Assembly (NCBI GenBank): GCA_910588625.1
Contig: CAJUQN010000035.1
Coordinates: forward strand, 1 to 24,353
Reading direction: 5' to 3'
Length of the DNA stretch: 24,353 bases
Source: an uncultured Oscillospiraceae bacterium
Lineage (GTDB): Bacteria > Bacillota > Clostridia > Oscillospirales > Oscillospiraceae
Below the pieces are notes generated by a model. That model saw only the letters and a list, made by a program, of their open reading frames with translations, was not told the origin of the DNA and ran no database searches. Below are positions 1-7,556 of this stretch, one piece after another. The stretch's first letter is position 1. Every line of letters begins with the position of its first letter. Both the position numbers and the translations under genes were made by a program.

Positions 1-2337
1 CTGGTGGACCGGGACGTGATCCGCATCGTCACCCCCGGCACCGCCATGGCCGACGAGATGCTGGACGAGAGCCAGAACAACTACATCTGCGCCGTCTATG
101 AGGACAGCGCGGGGGCGGCGCTGGCCCGGTGCGACCTGTCCACGGGGCAGTTCACCGCCGCGCCCTTCCAGGGGAAGGACTTCCTGCCCCATCTGCTGAA
201 CGCCCTGGCGGCCTGTCCGCCCAGCGAGGCTATTTTGTCCGACTCCGCCGCCTCCGACGGGCAGTTGACGGAGTTTTTAAAGGAACGGCTGAACTGTCTG
301 TGTCAGCCCGCGGTGGAGGCCCGATTCCGGCCCATCCAGGCCCAGGAGGCGCTGTGTGCCTGCCATCTGCGGGGAGAGAGCGAGTCCTTCCCAGAGGAGG
401 ACGGCCCTCGGATGTGCCTGCAAGCCGCCGGAGCGCTGGCGGCGTACCTTATCGAGACACAAAAGACCGACCTGGGCCATCTGGGGCCCTTGGTTGTTGA
501 GGAGGGCCTTTCTCAGGCCTATATGGAGCTGGATTTAACCGCCCGAAAGACCCTGGAGCTGACCGAGACCTTCCGGGGCAAGGAGAAAAAGGGCTCCCTG
601 CTGTGGGTGCTGGACAAGACGAAAACCCCCATGGGCCACCGTCTGATCCGGTCTTGGCTGGAACAGCCTTTACGGTCTCCCGCGGCCATCGCCCGGCGGC
701 AGGACGCGGTGGAGGAGCTGGCCCGGGACGGTGTGGCGCGGGAGGAGCTGGTGTTGACGCTGCGCCGCATTCCAGACCTGGAGCGGCTGATCGGCAAGAT
801 CGTATACGGCTCCGCCAATGCCCGGGATATGCTGTCCCTGGCGGACGGTCTGGCGGTTCTGCCCCAGCTGGTGGAGCAGGCGAAAGCCGCGTCAGGCGGG
901 AAAAAGTCGTTGGCTCCCCTCCTGCGGGGGCTGGAGGGGCTGGACGGTTTGGAGCAAACCCTCCACGCAGCCATCCGGGAAGAGGACGAGGACCACCGCC
1001 TGCCCTTTACCATCCGAGAGGGCGGCTTTATCCGAGCCGGATACGACGGGGAGGTGGACCATCTCCGGGACATCCTGGACCATGGCGCGGATATGGTGGC
1101 CTCCCTGGAGGGCAGGGAGAAGGAGCGCACCGGTATCAAGAGCCTGAAGGTGCGCTTCAACAAGGTGTTTGGCTACTACATCGAGGTGTCTAAGAGCTAT
1201 TATTCCATGGTGCCCGACGACTACATCCGCAAGCAGACCCTGGTGAACTGCGAACGCTTCATTACCCAGGAGCTAAAGGACCTGGAGCATGATATCCTGT
1301 CTGCTCAGACCCGCGTGACGGCGCTGGAATACGATTTGTTCTGCAAGCTGAGGAAAACGGCCTCGGAGCAGGTCCGCCAGGTGCAGACCGCCGCCGCCGG
1401 AGTGGGACAGCTGGACGTGTTGTGTTCCTTCGCTGCATCGGCGGTAAACAACGGCTACGTCCGCCCGGAGGTGGACGACAGCGGCGTCATTGACATCCGG
1501 GAGGGCCGCCACCCGGTGGTGGAGCGGATGCTCAAGGACTCGCTCTTTGTCCCCAACGACACCCGCATGGACGGCGGCGCGGACCGGCTGTCCATCATCA
1601 CCGGGCCCAATATGGCGGGCAAGTCCACCTATATGAGGCAGGTGGCGCTGATCGTACTGATGGCCCAAATGGGTTCCTTCGTCCCGGCGCGCTCCGCCCG
1701 CATCGGCGTGGTGGACCGGGTGTTTACCCGCATCGGGGCGTCGGATGACCTGTCGGCGGGGCAGTCCACCTTTATGGTGGAGATGACCGAGGTGGCGGCC
1801 ATGCTGAAAAACGCTACGACCAAGTCTCTGCTGATTTTGGACGAGATCGGCCGGGGCACGTCCACCTACGACGGTATGTCCATTGCCCGCGCGGTTTTGG
1901 AATACTGTGCGGACAAGAAACGTTTGGGAGCAAAAACTCTTTTTGCCACCCACTACCACGAGCTGACCGAGGTGGAGCACACCATCGAAGGCGTGCGCAA
2001 CTACCATATTGCGGCAAAAAAGCGTGGGGACGGCATTGTGTTCCTGCGCAAGATTATCCCAGGCGGGGCGGATCAGAGCTACGGCGTGGAGGTGGCTAAG
2101 CTGGCCGGGGTACCCGGCAGAGTGGTGGACCGCGCCCGTGAGATCTTAGGCGAGCTGGAACAGCAGGGCTGGGTCCCGGCCCGGTCCCCGGCTCAGGCGT
2201 CGGAGCAGGACCAGGTGTCTTTAGGAGACATGGCCGGGGCGTCGGTGCTGGAGCAGCTGCGGGGGGTATCCGTTGAAACGCTCACTCCGATTGAGGCCAT
2301 GAATCTGCTGTACCAGTTAAAAAGCCAGCTGAACTGA
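1..2337 (+). CDS. mutS: DNA mismatch repair protein MutS (5'-truncated by window edge)
   Basis: MutS recognises mismatches and small loops as a dimer and uses its ATPase to start repair. The frame is open from base 1, beginning in the conserved VIRIVTPGT segment of the N-terminal domain. About 100 residues, including the Phe-x-Glu mismatch-contact motif, therefore lie outside the window, and the GTG at base 4 is not a real start. The visible 778 residues hold the connector, lever and clamp domains. The C-terminal ATPase follows, with Walker A GPNMAGKST at about 1602-1628, Walker B LLILDEIGRGTSTYDG at about 1828-1875 and the switch segment LFATHYHEL at about 1939-1965. The end (LTPIEAMNLLYQLK) is the usual MutS C-terminus, so the 3' end is complete. 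A perfect hairpin follows directly. Family identity is certain. Whether mutL or another repair gene lies upstream cannot be seen. Confidence 0.97.
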   Translation: MVDRDVIRIVTPGTAMADEMLDESQNNYICAVYEDSAGAALARCDLSTGQFTAAPFQGKDFLPHLLNALAACPPSEAILSDSAASDGQLTEFLKERLNCLCQPAVEARFRPIQAQEALCACHLRGESESFPEEDGPRMCLQAAGALAAYLIETQKTDLGHLGPLVVEEGLSQAYMELDLTARKTLELTETFRGKEKKGSLLWVLDKTKTPMGHRLIRSWLEQPLRSPAAIARRQDAVEELARDGVAREELVLTLRRIPDLERLIGKIVYGSANARDMLSLADGLAVLPQLVEQAKAASGGKKSLAPLLRGLEGLDGLEQTLHAAIREEDEDHRLPFTIREGGFIRAGYDGEVDHLRDILDHGADMVASLEGREKERTGIKSLKVRFNKVFGYYIEVSKSYYSMVPDDYIRKQTLVNCERFITQELKDLEHDILSAQTRVTALEYDLFCKLRKTASEQVRQVQTAAAGVGQLDVLCSFAASAVNNGYVRPEVDDSGVIDIREGRHPVVERMLKDSLFVPNDTRMDGGADRLSIITGPNMAGKSTYMRQVALIVLMAQMGSFVPARSARIGVVDRVFTRIGASDDLSAGQSTFMVEMTEVAAMLKNATTKSLLILDEIGRGTSTYDGMSIARAVLEYCADKKRLGAKTLFATHYHELTEVEHTIEGVRNYHIAAKKRGDGIVFLRKIIPGGADQSYGVEVAKLAGVPGRVVDRAREILGELEQQGWVPARSPAQASEQDQVSLGDMAGASVLEQLRGVSVETLTPIEAMNLLYQLKSQLN

Positions 2338-2342
2338 AATAA

Positions 2343-2375
2343 AAAGGACCGTGCGAGAGGCTCGCACGGTCCTTT
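2343..2375. terminator. Bidirectional intrinsic terminator between mutS and the envelope operon
   Basis: A perfect 15-bp stem (2343-2357 with 2361-2375) has a 3-nt loop. It sits in the 48-bp gap between the convergent stop codons. The A-run before the stem gives a T-rich tail on the minus strand (TTTTTATTT), so termination of the minus-strand operon is best supported. The plus-strand tail is shorter (TTTGCCTT). Confidence 0.9.
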
Positions 2376-2385
2376 GCCTTATGTA

Positions 2386-4005
2386 TCAGGGCGCCACACT
2401 GAGGCACTGGGTGATCTTATAATTTCCTTTGCTGGGATAGGCTCGAATCTGACCATAAGCGGCCAGATCGTTGAAGTGCCACCACTCGGAGGCCAGCGGA
2501 GTCAGCTTGGCGCTGGTACAATACCGCTGAAGGGCCTGAGCGGGCTCGTTGGCGGCCATAGCCTCGGCCAAAGGCGCGGTCTTCCACGCCGTGGTGGAGA
2601 AAATGGCCACCGGCTGGGTGTAGGTGGCCGCGGCCATGCTCAGCTCGTGAATGGGGGTGGGCATGGTGTACTCCTCGTACTCGTCCACCTGAACCACGCT
2701 GTAGCCGCCAATCTTGCCCACATGGGCCTTTGTCACTTTGGCCAGGCTCACGTCCATGGCGTAGCCCTCCTGGTGATTGGAGGCCCCGGTGGCGATAAAC
2801 CAGGAGATGTTCCAAGGCCGGGTGGAGATACCCGCCTTCACCTCCGCGTCCTTGCTGGACAGGGCGGTCAGGTTCTTCACCACCGCCATCTGAGCCTCAT
2901 AGGGCCGGAAGCCCTCATAGAGCACCAGGGTGTTGCCCTCGGCCAGGGCGTTCTGCTGGGCCTGGGACACGGCCTTTGCCATGGTGTACAACACCGGCAT
3001 CATGAACTCACTGCGGCCCAGGCGGTTGTTTTGGGCCTTGGCCTGGTAGAGGGCCTTGCCGGTGATGTTGGGAATGGTCTTGCCCGAGCTGACAAAGACG
3101 GAGGAATAGGCGTTGGTGTCGTTGTAGATCATGGAGGGAATGACGTCAGGCAGGTTGATAAGACAGTAGCGGTGCTCAATCCAACCCGTCACGCCCTCAG
3201 TCCGCACATGCCACCAACTGCCGGATTCACCCAGGATGAGGAAGGCTGTGCCCGGCTCCAACACCAGAAGCGCGTCCACCAGCGGGTCCGGAGTGGGTGT
3301 GGGCTCTGGGGTTGGGGTGGGTTCCGGCGTCAGAGTGGGCGTGGGCTGCGGTGTGGGTTCGGTGGTGGGGATGGGCTCTGCTGTGGGTTCCACGGCCGGA
3401 TCAGCAGGAATGCTCTCCACAGGGACGGTTTGCTCAGGGGCGCCGTCAACAGTCTCCGTCTGAGCTGGGTCGCTGGAGACGTCCACAAAGGTGGTCTCAG
3501 CGGGCAAAGGGTCGCCGGACTCGCCGGTGGACTCCTGGGGGGCGGGCTCCGCTGTCTCCGGGATGGGTTCCGGAGCGGGGGGCACGGGGGCAGGCGTGGG
3601 CTCCGGCTCCGGTGTCGGCTCCGGTGCGGGGGAGGGCTCCGGCGGGGCGTATACCGTAGCCAGCTTGCCCTCCTCCCCTTGGGGCAGCTCCCTCCACAAG
3701 GGCAGCTTAATGGAGGCATAGCCGGTGGCCCCGGTGACAGGCAGCTCTAGTCCCTTGGCGGGGGTGAATTGGATGTCCAGCCTGTGGGACGGGTCCCACA
3801 AATCGGGTTCCGGCGTGGGCTCCTCCGACAGCTCCGCAGAGGGGTCGGGAGACTTCGACTCATTCTTCTGCCCTTGGGAGGGCCTGGATGAGGCGTCCGG
3901 GCCGGGGGAAGTCTCCGCCGGGTCCGTCGTGGCGTGGCACCCGACCAACAGCTGCATCAGCACCGCGGCTGACAGCAAGATACAGATCTTCTCGCGCAGT
4001 TTCAT
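2386..4005 (-). CDS. SH3-domain lipoprotein with M15 (VanX/VanY-type) D-Ala-D-Ala peptidase domain
   Basis: A 539-residue secreted lipoprotein. The chosen ATG at 4005 is preceded by AAGGAGG with 5-nt spacing and opens a lipoprotein signal (MKLREK, hydrophobic run, lipobox LVGC, Cys23). An upstream in-frame extension to 4050 is less likely. Two Pro/Glu/Thr-rich linkers (about residues 118-155 and 201-241) lead to a bacterial SH3-like domain (about 240-290, GESGSWWHVRTEGVTGWI), which suggests wall binding. The C-terminal half carries the M15 zinc-peptidase motifs: EGFRPYEAQ, SNHQEGYAMD (SxHxxGxAxD; His411 and Asp418 as metal ligands) and SEWWHF (ExWH; Glu507 as base, His510 as ligand). The motifs fit D-Ala-D-Ala dipeptidases and carboxypeptidases acting on peptidoglycan stems, and all catalytic residues are present. 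Whether it cleaves free dipeptide, pentapeptide or another wall substrate is not resolved. It is the last gene of the operon, 19 nt after the preceding lipoprotein gene. Confidence 0.88.
   Translation of the reverse strand: MKLREKICILLSAAVLMQLLVGCHATTDPAETSPGPDASSRPSQGQKNESKSPDPSAELSEEPTPEPDLWDPSHRLDIQFTPAKGLELPVTGATGYASIKLPLWRELPQGEEGKLATVYAPPEPSPAPEPTPEPEPTPAPVPPAPEPIPETAEPAPQESTGESGDPLPAETTFVDVSSDPAQTETVDGAPEQTVPVESIPADPAVEPTAEPIPTTEPTPQPTPTLTPEPTPTPEPTPTPDPLVDALLVLEPGTAFLILGESGSWWHVRTEGVTGWIEHRYCLINLPDVIPSMIYNDTNAYSSVFVSSGKTIPNITGKALYQAKAQNNRLGRSEFMMPVLYTMAKAVSQAQQNALAEGNTLVLYEGFRPYEAQMAVVKNLTALSSKDAEVKAGISTRPWNISWFIATGASNHQEGYAMDVSLAKVTKAHVGKIGGYSVVQVDEYEEYTMPTPIHELSMAAATYTQPVAIFSTTAWKTAPLAEAMAANEPAQALQRYCTSAKLTPLASEWWHFNDLAAYGQIRAYPSKGNYKITQCLSVAP
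3285..3390. repeat. Low-complexity Pro-Thr-Glu linker repeat inside the M15 lipoprotein gene
   Basis: On the plus strand this stretch is a degenerate GTGGGT/GTGGGC/TCCGG-type tandem repeat. On the coding strand it encodes alternating PT and PE dipeptides (residues about 205-240). A second, more Ala-rich Pro block is encoded at about 3540-3650. Such stretches are flexible wall-spanning spacers and are prone to length change by slippage. Confidence 0.7.
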
Positions 4006-4024
4006 AGCAGCCTCCTTGGTCCGC

Positions 4025-4660
4025 TCAGAGCACATCTTCCACGGTCTCAACTCCGTTTTCGCGATAGGTGTAGACCGTAAAACCGCTGTAAATCAATTCT
4101 CCATCCTCTCCGTCGCCGATACAGCTGGGGGCGTAGCTCCTGCTGAGGGGCTGGCCGATGGCGGCGATCATGCTGGAAACGCTCCCGCCGATGTAGGCCA
4201 TGGCGGCCTCCCTGGTGGCCGCGGGGGCAGGAGGAGCGGGGGGAGGCGTGGGCTCCGGCGTCGGGTCTGGTACGGGCTGAGGCGTATCCTGCGCAGGGGC
4301 CGGAGCGGCAGGCGCGGGGGTACTTGCCACCGGCTTGGGTGTGGGAGCAGTGACGGCGGCAGGCGCCTTGGCGGGCGGGACTGCTGTGTTGCCGGCCTTG
4401 GGCTCGGCGGAGGCAGCAACGGGGACCTCCGCGCTCTCTGCGGCCTGGGAGGGCTCTTGTGAGGGCTCGACGGAGGAGACGGCCGCCTCAGCGGAGGCGG
4501 TCTCTTCAGGTTCCTGGGAGGCGGCGGGCTCCGCCGCGGCGTAGGGGCTGGGGCTGTCCGCAGGGGCCGGGGAGGCGCTGTCCACCTGTGAGCCGCAGGC
4601 GGACAGCAGGATGGAGAGGGTCATGGTCCCTGACAGCAACAGGGCGATTCTCTTTCTCAT
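4025..4660 (-). CDS. Small lipoprotein with a conserved-looking C-terminal domain, function unknown
   Basis: A 211-residue predicted lipoprotein. The ATG at 4660 gives a clean signal (MRKRIALLLSG, hydrophobic core, lipobox LSAC, Cys22) with AAAGGAAG about 10 nt upstream. A second ATG at 4696 overlaps the upstream stop codon as ATGA, but it would put a charged extension in front of the signal peptide, so the inner start is preferred. Residues about 25-150 are a Pro/Ala/Glu/Ser-rich linker. The last ~60 residues form the only folded part. They include IGQPLSRSYAPSC, GDGEDGELIYSGF and TVYTYRENG, a short alpha-beta pattern that resembles BLIP/SmpA-type lipoprotein modules, which is only a visual analogy. 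There is one Cys in this domain, so no internal disulfide. It lies between the AlgX-like gene and the M15 peptidase gene and is probably translated with them. I do not recognise a specific function. Confidence 0.8.
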   Translation of the reverse strand: MRKRIALLLSGTMTLSILLSACGSQVDSASPAPADSPSPYAAAEPAASQEPEETASAEAAVSSVEPSQEPSQAAESAEVPVAASAEPKAGNTAVPPAKAPAAVTAPTPKPVASTPAPAAPAPAQDTPQPVPDPTPEPTPPPAPPAPAATREAAMAYIGGSVSSMIAAIGQPLSRSYAPSCIGDGEDGELIYSGFTVYTYRENGVETVEDVL

Positions 4661-4692
4661 AGCGGCATTACTTCCTTTATCAGAGCATTTTC

Positions 4693-6084
4693 TCATCTAT
4701 GGCTGAAATCCGTCTGTCCAGCCTGAAGTACCTGACCGTCCAGCAGATAGAGCACACGGACATGATCCAGCGATGCGCCGCTGGGCACGTAGAGCGTGAA
4801 TGGGTATTCACCATCCTCGCCCATTCCCACGGGGCTGGCTTCGTAGAGGGAATCCCCCAGCTGGACATAGATTGGAGAATCCACGTCCACCGGGCCGGAG
4901 AGCGTGCCCTCCAAGCGGATGTGGCCCTCCAGCTGACCATCCTCCTGAGAAACGATGCGGGCAAAGACTTTGCCGCTGGCAGGGGCGCCTGTCAACTGGC
5001 GCAGGGGCGCGGAAAAAATGGGTGGGTTATCCACCAGGTAATCCAGGTTGCGCTCCACCAGCTCAATGAGCACCGTGTCTGCACCTGTTTCATCCAGCAG
5101 CGCCATCTGATAGGGCATGGAGCGGCTGAATGCGGCCTGTGCAAAGTCCTCCGCCATAAAGGGGAAGAGGGTATTGCCGAAGGAGTCCCGGAACATAAGG
5201 AGGCTGCCTGTCTGGGCGGAATTTTCCGTCTGAATACGCTGGTCCTCTGGGCCGCGGATGGGGCGCACATAAGTAAAAGCGAAGGGGTGGTCGAACTGCG
5301 TCTCGCCCTCCAGTGCAGAGCCGGTGGGGTAAAGCATTTCGTAGAGGTCGCCCCGATGAGTTTTGGCAGTCTGGCCGGGCTGGGTAAACCACTCGACACG
5401 GTTTTCCAGTCCCAGCGCGTTCGACAGCGCATCATGGGCCAGCGCCGCGCCCCGGCGGGTCCAATGGGAATCGGCGGCGTGGTAGAGCACCTGCTCCTGC
5501 TCTCGGAAAGGGAAGAACAGGTCCGCATACTTCACCCCCTGCTCCTCTAACAGGGGGACCAGGCGGTCAATATCGTCCTCCCCATTCAAGGGGATGCCTA
5601 CATAGGGCAGGTACTGGGGGTAGAGCGACGCTTTATTGGGAGCCACAGTGAAGGTAAGCGATGCTCCGCGGCTCTGGGCGTACTCGGACAACAAAGCCAA
5701 GGTCCGGGCCGCGCCGAACAGCTCCCGCTCCGTGAGCGGATCGGTATGTAAATAATCGTCCAGTGTCTCCCGATAAAAAAGCCAGCCATCCTTCCCCATG
5801 ACCACGCTGTCCTGGGCGGAGGTTTGGAACACCAGCGCTTGCAGAGAGGCGTCGGCGGTGATCAGCCGCTGACGCAGGGCGAAGTGGTCGGCGACGTAAT
5901 CCGTGACCTCGTCCAGTACCTGGGGATTCACCTTCCCCTCCCCGGTGGTGAGGGAAGGAGGCTGCGCCAAGGCTTGGTTGGCCGCGGCGGGTTCCTCCGG
6001 CAGGAGGAGCATTCCCACAGAGGGAACCAAACAGGCGCACAAGAAAGCCCGCATGGCGAGATCCGCTTTTGTTTTCAGTTTCAT
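4693..6084 (-). CDS. AlgX/AlgJ-like SGNH (DHHW-family) O-acetylation protein
   Basis: A 463-residue membrane-anchored or secreted protein. It starts with a signal-anchor (hydrophobic residues about 11-29) after a basic N-terminus. The ATG at 6084 has an AGAGG site about 7 nt upstream and lies 12 nt after the MBOAT stop. The fold is recognised from VVMGKDGWLFYRE (about 94-106), DSHWT (Asp205, His207; the DHHW/AlgX-type motif) and FRDSFGNTLFPF (Ser301 as candidate nucleophile). The Asp-His...Ser arrangement matches the triad of AlgX/AlgJ, which transfer acetyl groups received through the membrane acyltransferase AlgI to an extracellular polymer. The neighbouring MBOAT gene makes that partnership very likely. 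The acceptor is not known; secondary wall polysaccharide, peptidoglycan or capsule are candidates. The first His of the classic DHHW signature is Ser here, as it varies in the family. Confidence 0.88.
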   Translation of the reverse strand: MKLKTKADLAMRAFLCACLVPSVGMLLLPEEPAAANQALAQPPSLTTGEGKVNPQVLDEVTDYVADHFALRQRLITADASLQALVFQTSAQDSVVMGKDGWLFYRETLDDYLHTDPLTERELFGAARTLALLSEYAQSRGASLTFTVAPNKASLYPQYLPYVGIPLNGEDDIDRLVPLLEEQGVKYADLFFPFREQEQVLYHAADSHWTRRGAALAHDALSNALGLENRVEWFTQPGQTAKTHRGDLYEMLYPTGSALEGETQFDHPFAFTYVRPIRGPEDQRIQTENSAQTGSLLMFRDSFGNTLFPFMAEDFAQAAFSRSMPYQMALLDETGADTVLIELVERNLDYLVDNPPIFSAPLRQLTGAPASGKVFARIVSQEDGQLEGHIRLEGTLSGPVDVDSPIYVQLGDSLYEASPVGMGEDGEYPFTLYVPSGASLDHVRVLYLLDGQVLQAGQTDFSHR

Positions 6085-6096
6085 AAGGGCCGCCTC

Positions 6097-7503
6097 TCAG
6101 AATTGGAAGTAGATAAAGGGATCAAAGGACGTGCTGGACAGGTTGAGAACGCACAGTACAAACAACACGGCGTAAGCGCCTGCCCGCACCCACTGGCAGG
6201 CGCTGTCCGGTATGGGTTTGGATATGGTCAGCACCAGCTTTTGAGGCAGTCCGAAAGCCAGCAGAACAGCGGCAATCAAGAAGAACACCGTCCGCCGGTC
6301 CAACAGGGAGATGAGGGTCAGTGTCTTGGGGGCGGTGAAGTGGAATCCGGTGAACATTTGGGAGAACATCACTCCAGCCGCGGCCAAATCGTCCGCCCGG
6401 AACAGGGTAAAGCCCAGCACCACCACCAGCATGGTGTACAGATGGGAGAGGGCAGATTCCCGGAAACGCTTTGGAATCAGGTTGGCGTCCTCCAGCGTGG
6501 AGAACAGCCCGTGCCATAGTCCCCACAGCACGAAGGTCCAACTTGCCCCATGCCACAGGCCGGTGGAGAAAAACACGATGAATTTATTCAGCATCGTGCG
6601 GCCCTTGCCCTTTCGGTTGCCGCCCAGGGGGATGTATAGGTAATCCCGGAACCAAGAGCTGAGAGAAATGTGCCACCGCCGCCAGAACTCCTTGATAGAC
6701 TTGGAGATATAGGGCAGGTTGAAGTTCTCCTGAAAGGTAAAGCCAAACATCCGCCCCAGGCCGATGGCCATGTCGCTATAGCCGGAGAAGTCAAAGTAAA
6801 TTTGCAGGGTGTAGCACACTGCGCCAAGCCAGGCCAGACGGATGTCTAGTGCCCCGGCGGCCAGGGCAAACACACTGTCCGCCACCCGCCCGGCGGTGTT
6901 GGCTAACAGCAGCTTTTTGGCAAAACCGGTAATGAATCGCCGCAAGCCGGTAAGGGTGAGCTCCGGCGTCAGAGCCCGGTCGTCAATCTGCCGAGCCACA
7001 TCGTGATATTTGATGATGGGCCCCGCGATGAGCTGGGGGAAAAAGGAGATGTACAAGATCAGCTTGCCAAAGCTCTTGGCGCCGGAGTCCGGGTCGCGGC
7101 TCACGTCCAGGGCGTAGCTCAGTCCCTGGAAGGTGAAAAAGGAGATGCCGATAGGAAGGGTCAGCCCCGGCAGTGGGATGGACAGGCCAAAAACCGCATT
7201 CAGAGTCCCGGCGAAAAAGTCTAGATATTTGAAGGCGCCCAGCAAAAGCAGATTGCCCACCACCGCGCAGACTGCGGGCCACCGGCTTCCCCGCCCAATC
7301 GACATCATCAGGCGCCCAAAGAGGTAATTCATCACCACGCTGAGCAGCAGCAGGGGCAGATATGCCAGCTGGCCAAAGGAGTAAAACACCAGGCTTGCCA
7401 ATGCGAGCCAGATGTTGCGGAGGCGAATACCAGGCAGGATGCGGTAGACGATATATGTCACAGGCAGGAAGCAGAACAGAAAGATGGGCGACCCGAATAC
7501 CAT
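6097..7503 (-). CDS. MBOAT family membrane O-acyltransferase (AlgI-like)
   Basis: A 468-residue polytopic membrane protein with about 11-12 hydrophobic helices. The ATG at 7503 has a GGAG site 8 nt upstream. A GTG three codons earlier at 7512 overlaps that site and is less likely. AlgI/DltB/PatA-class features are IFLFCFLPVTYIVYRILP at the N-terminus, PIGISFFTFQGLSYALDV, LIAGPIIKYHDV, FGFTFQENFNLPYISKSIKEFWRRWHISLSSWFRDY (seen as several shorter conserved blocks) and the active-site region GLWHGASWTFVLWGLWHG with His318 and His331. These enzymes take an acyl group, usually acetyl from acetyl-CoA, from the cytosol and pass it across the membrane to an extracytoplasmic transferase. The next gene encodes such a partner. 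The 53-nt gap to the upstream SLH/transglutaminase gene, with no terminator, supports one transcript. Confidence 0.94.
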   Translation of the reverse strand: MVFGSPIFLFCFLPVTYIVYRILPGIRLRNIWLALASLVFYSFGQLAYLPLLLLSVVMNYLFGRLMMSIGRGSRWPAVCAVVGNLLLLGAFKYLDFFAGTLNAVFGLSIPLPGLTLPIGISFFTFQGLSYALDVSRDPDSGAKSFGKLILYISFFPQLIAGPIIKYHDVARQIDDRALTPELTLTGLRRFITGFAKKLLLANTAGRVADSVFALAAGALDIRLAWLGAVCYTLQIYFDFSGYSDMAIGLGRMFGFTFQENFNLPYISKSIKEFWRRWHISLSSWFRDYLYIPLGGNRKGKGRTMLNKFIVFFSTGLWHGASWTFVLWGLWHGLFSTLEDANLIPKRFRESALSHLYTMLVVVLGFTLFRADDLAAAGVMFSQMFTGFHFTAPKTLTLISLLDRRTVFFLIAAVLLAFGLPQKLVLTISKPIPDSACQWVRAGAYAVLFVLCVLNLSSTSFDPFIYFQF

Positions 7504-7556
7504 GAAACACACTCCATGCTTGCTCGGATTTGGGGAGCCTTCCCCTGAGGAGACGA

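Noticed and set aside
4..6. GTG at base 4 as the mutS start
   Set aside because: The protein opens in the middle of a conserved MutS segment, and the codon before it is also in frame, so the gene enters from outside the window.
2374..3750. A 458-codon plus-strand open frame opposite the M15 lipoprotein gene
   Set aside because: It is a GC-driven shadow of the real gene, Gly/Arg-rich with no ribosome site and no family resemblance, while the minus frame has a signal peptide and complete catalytic motifs.
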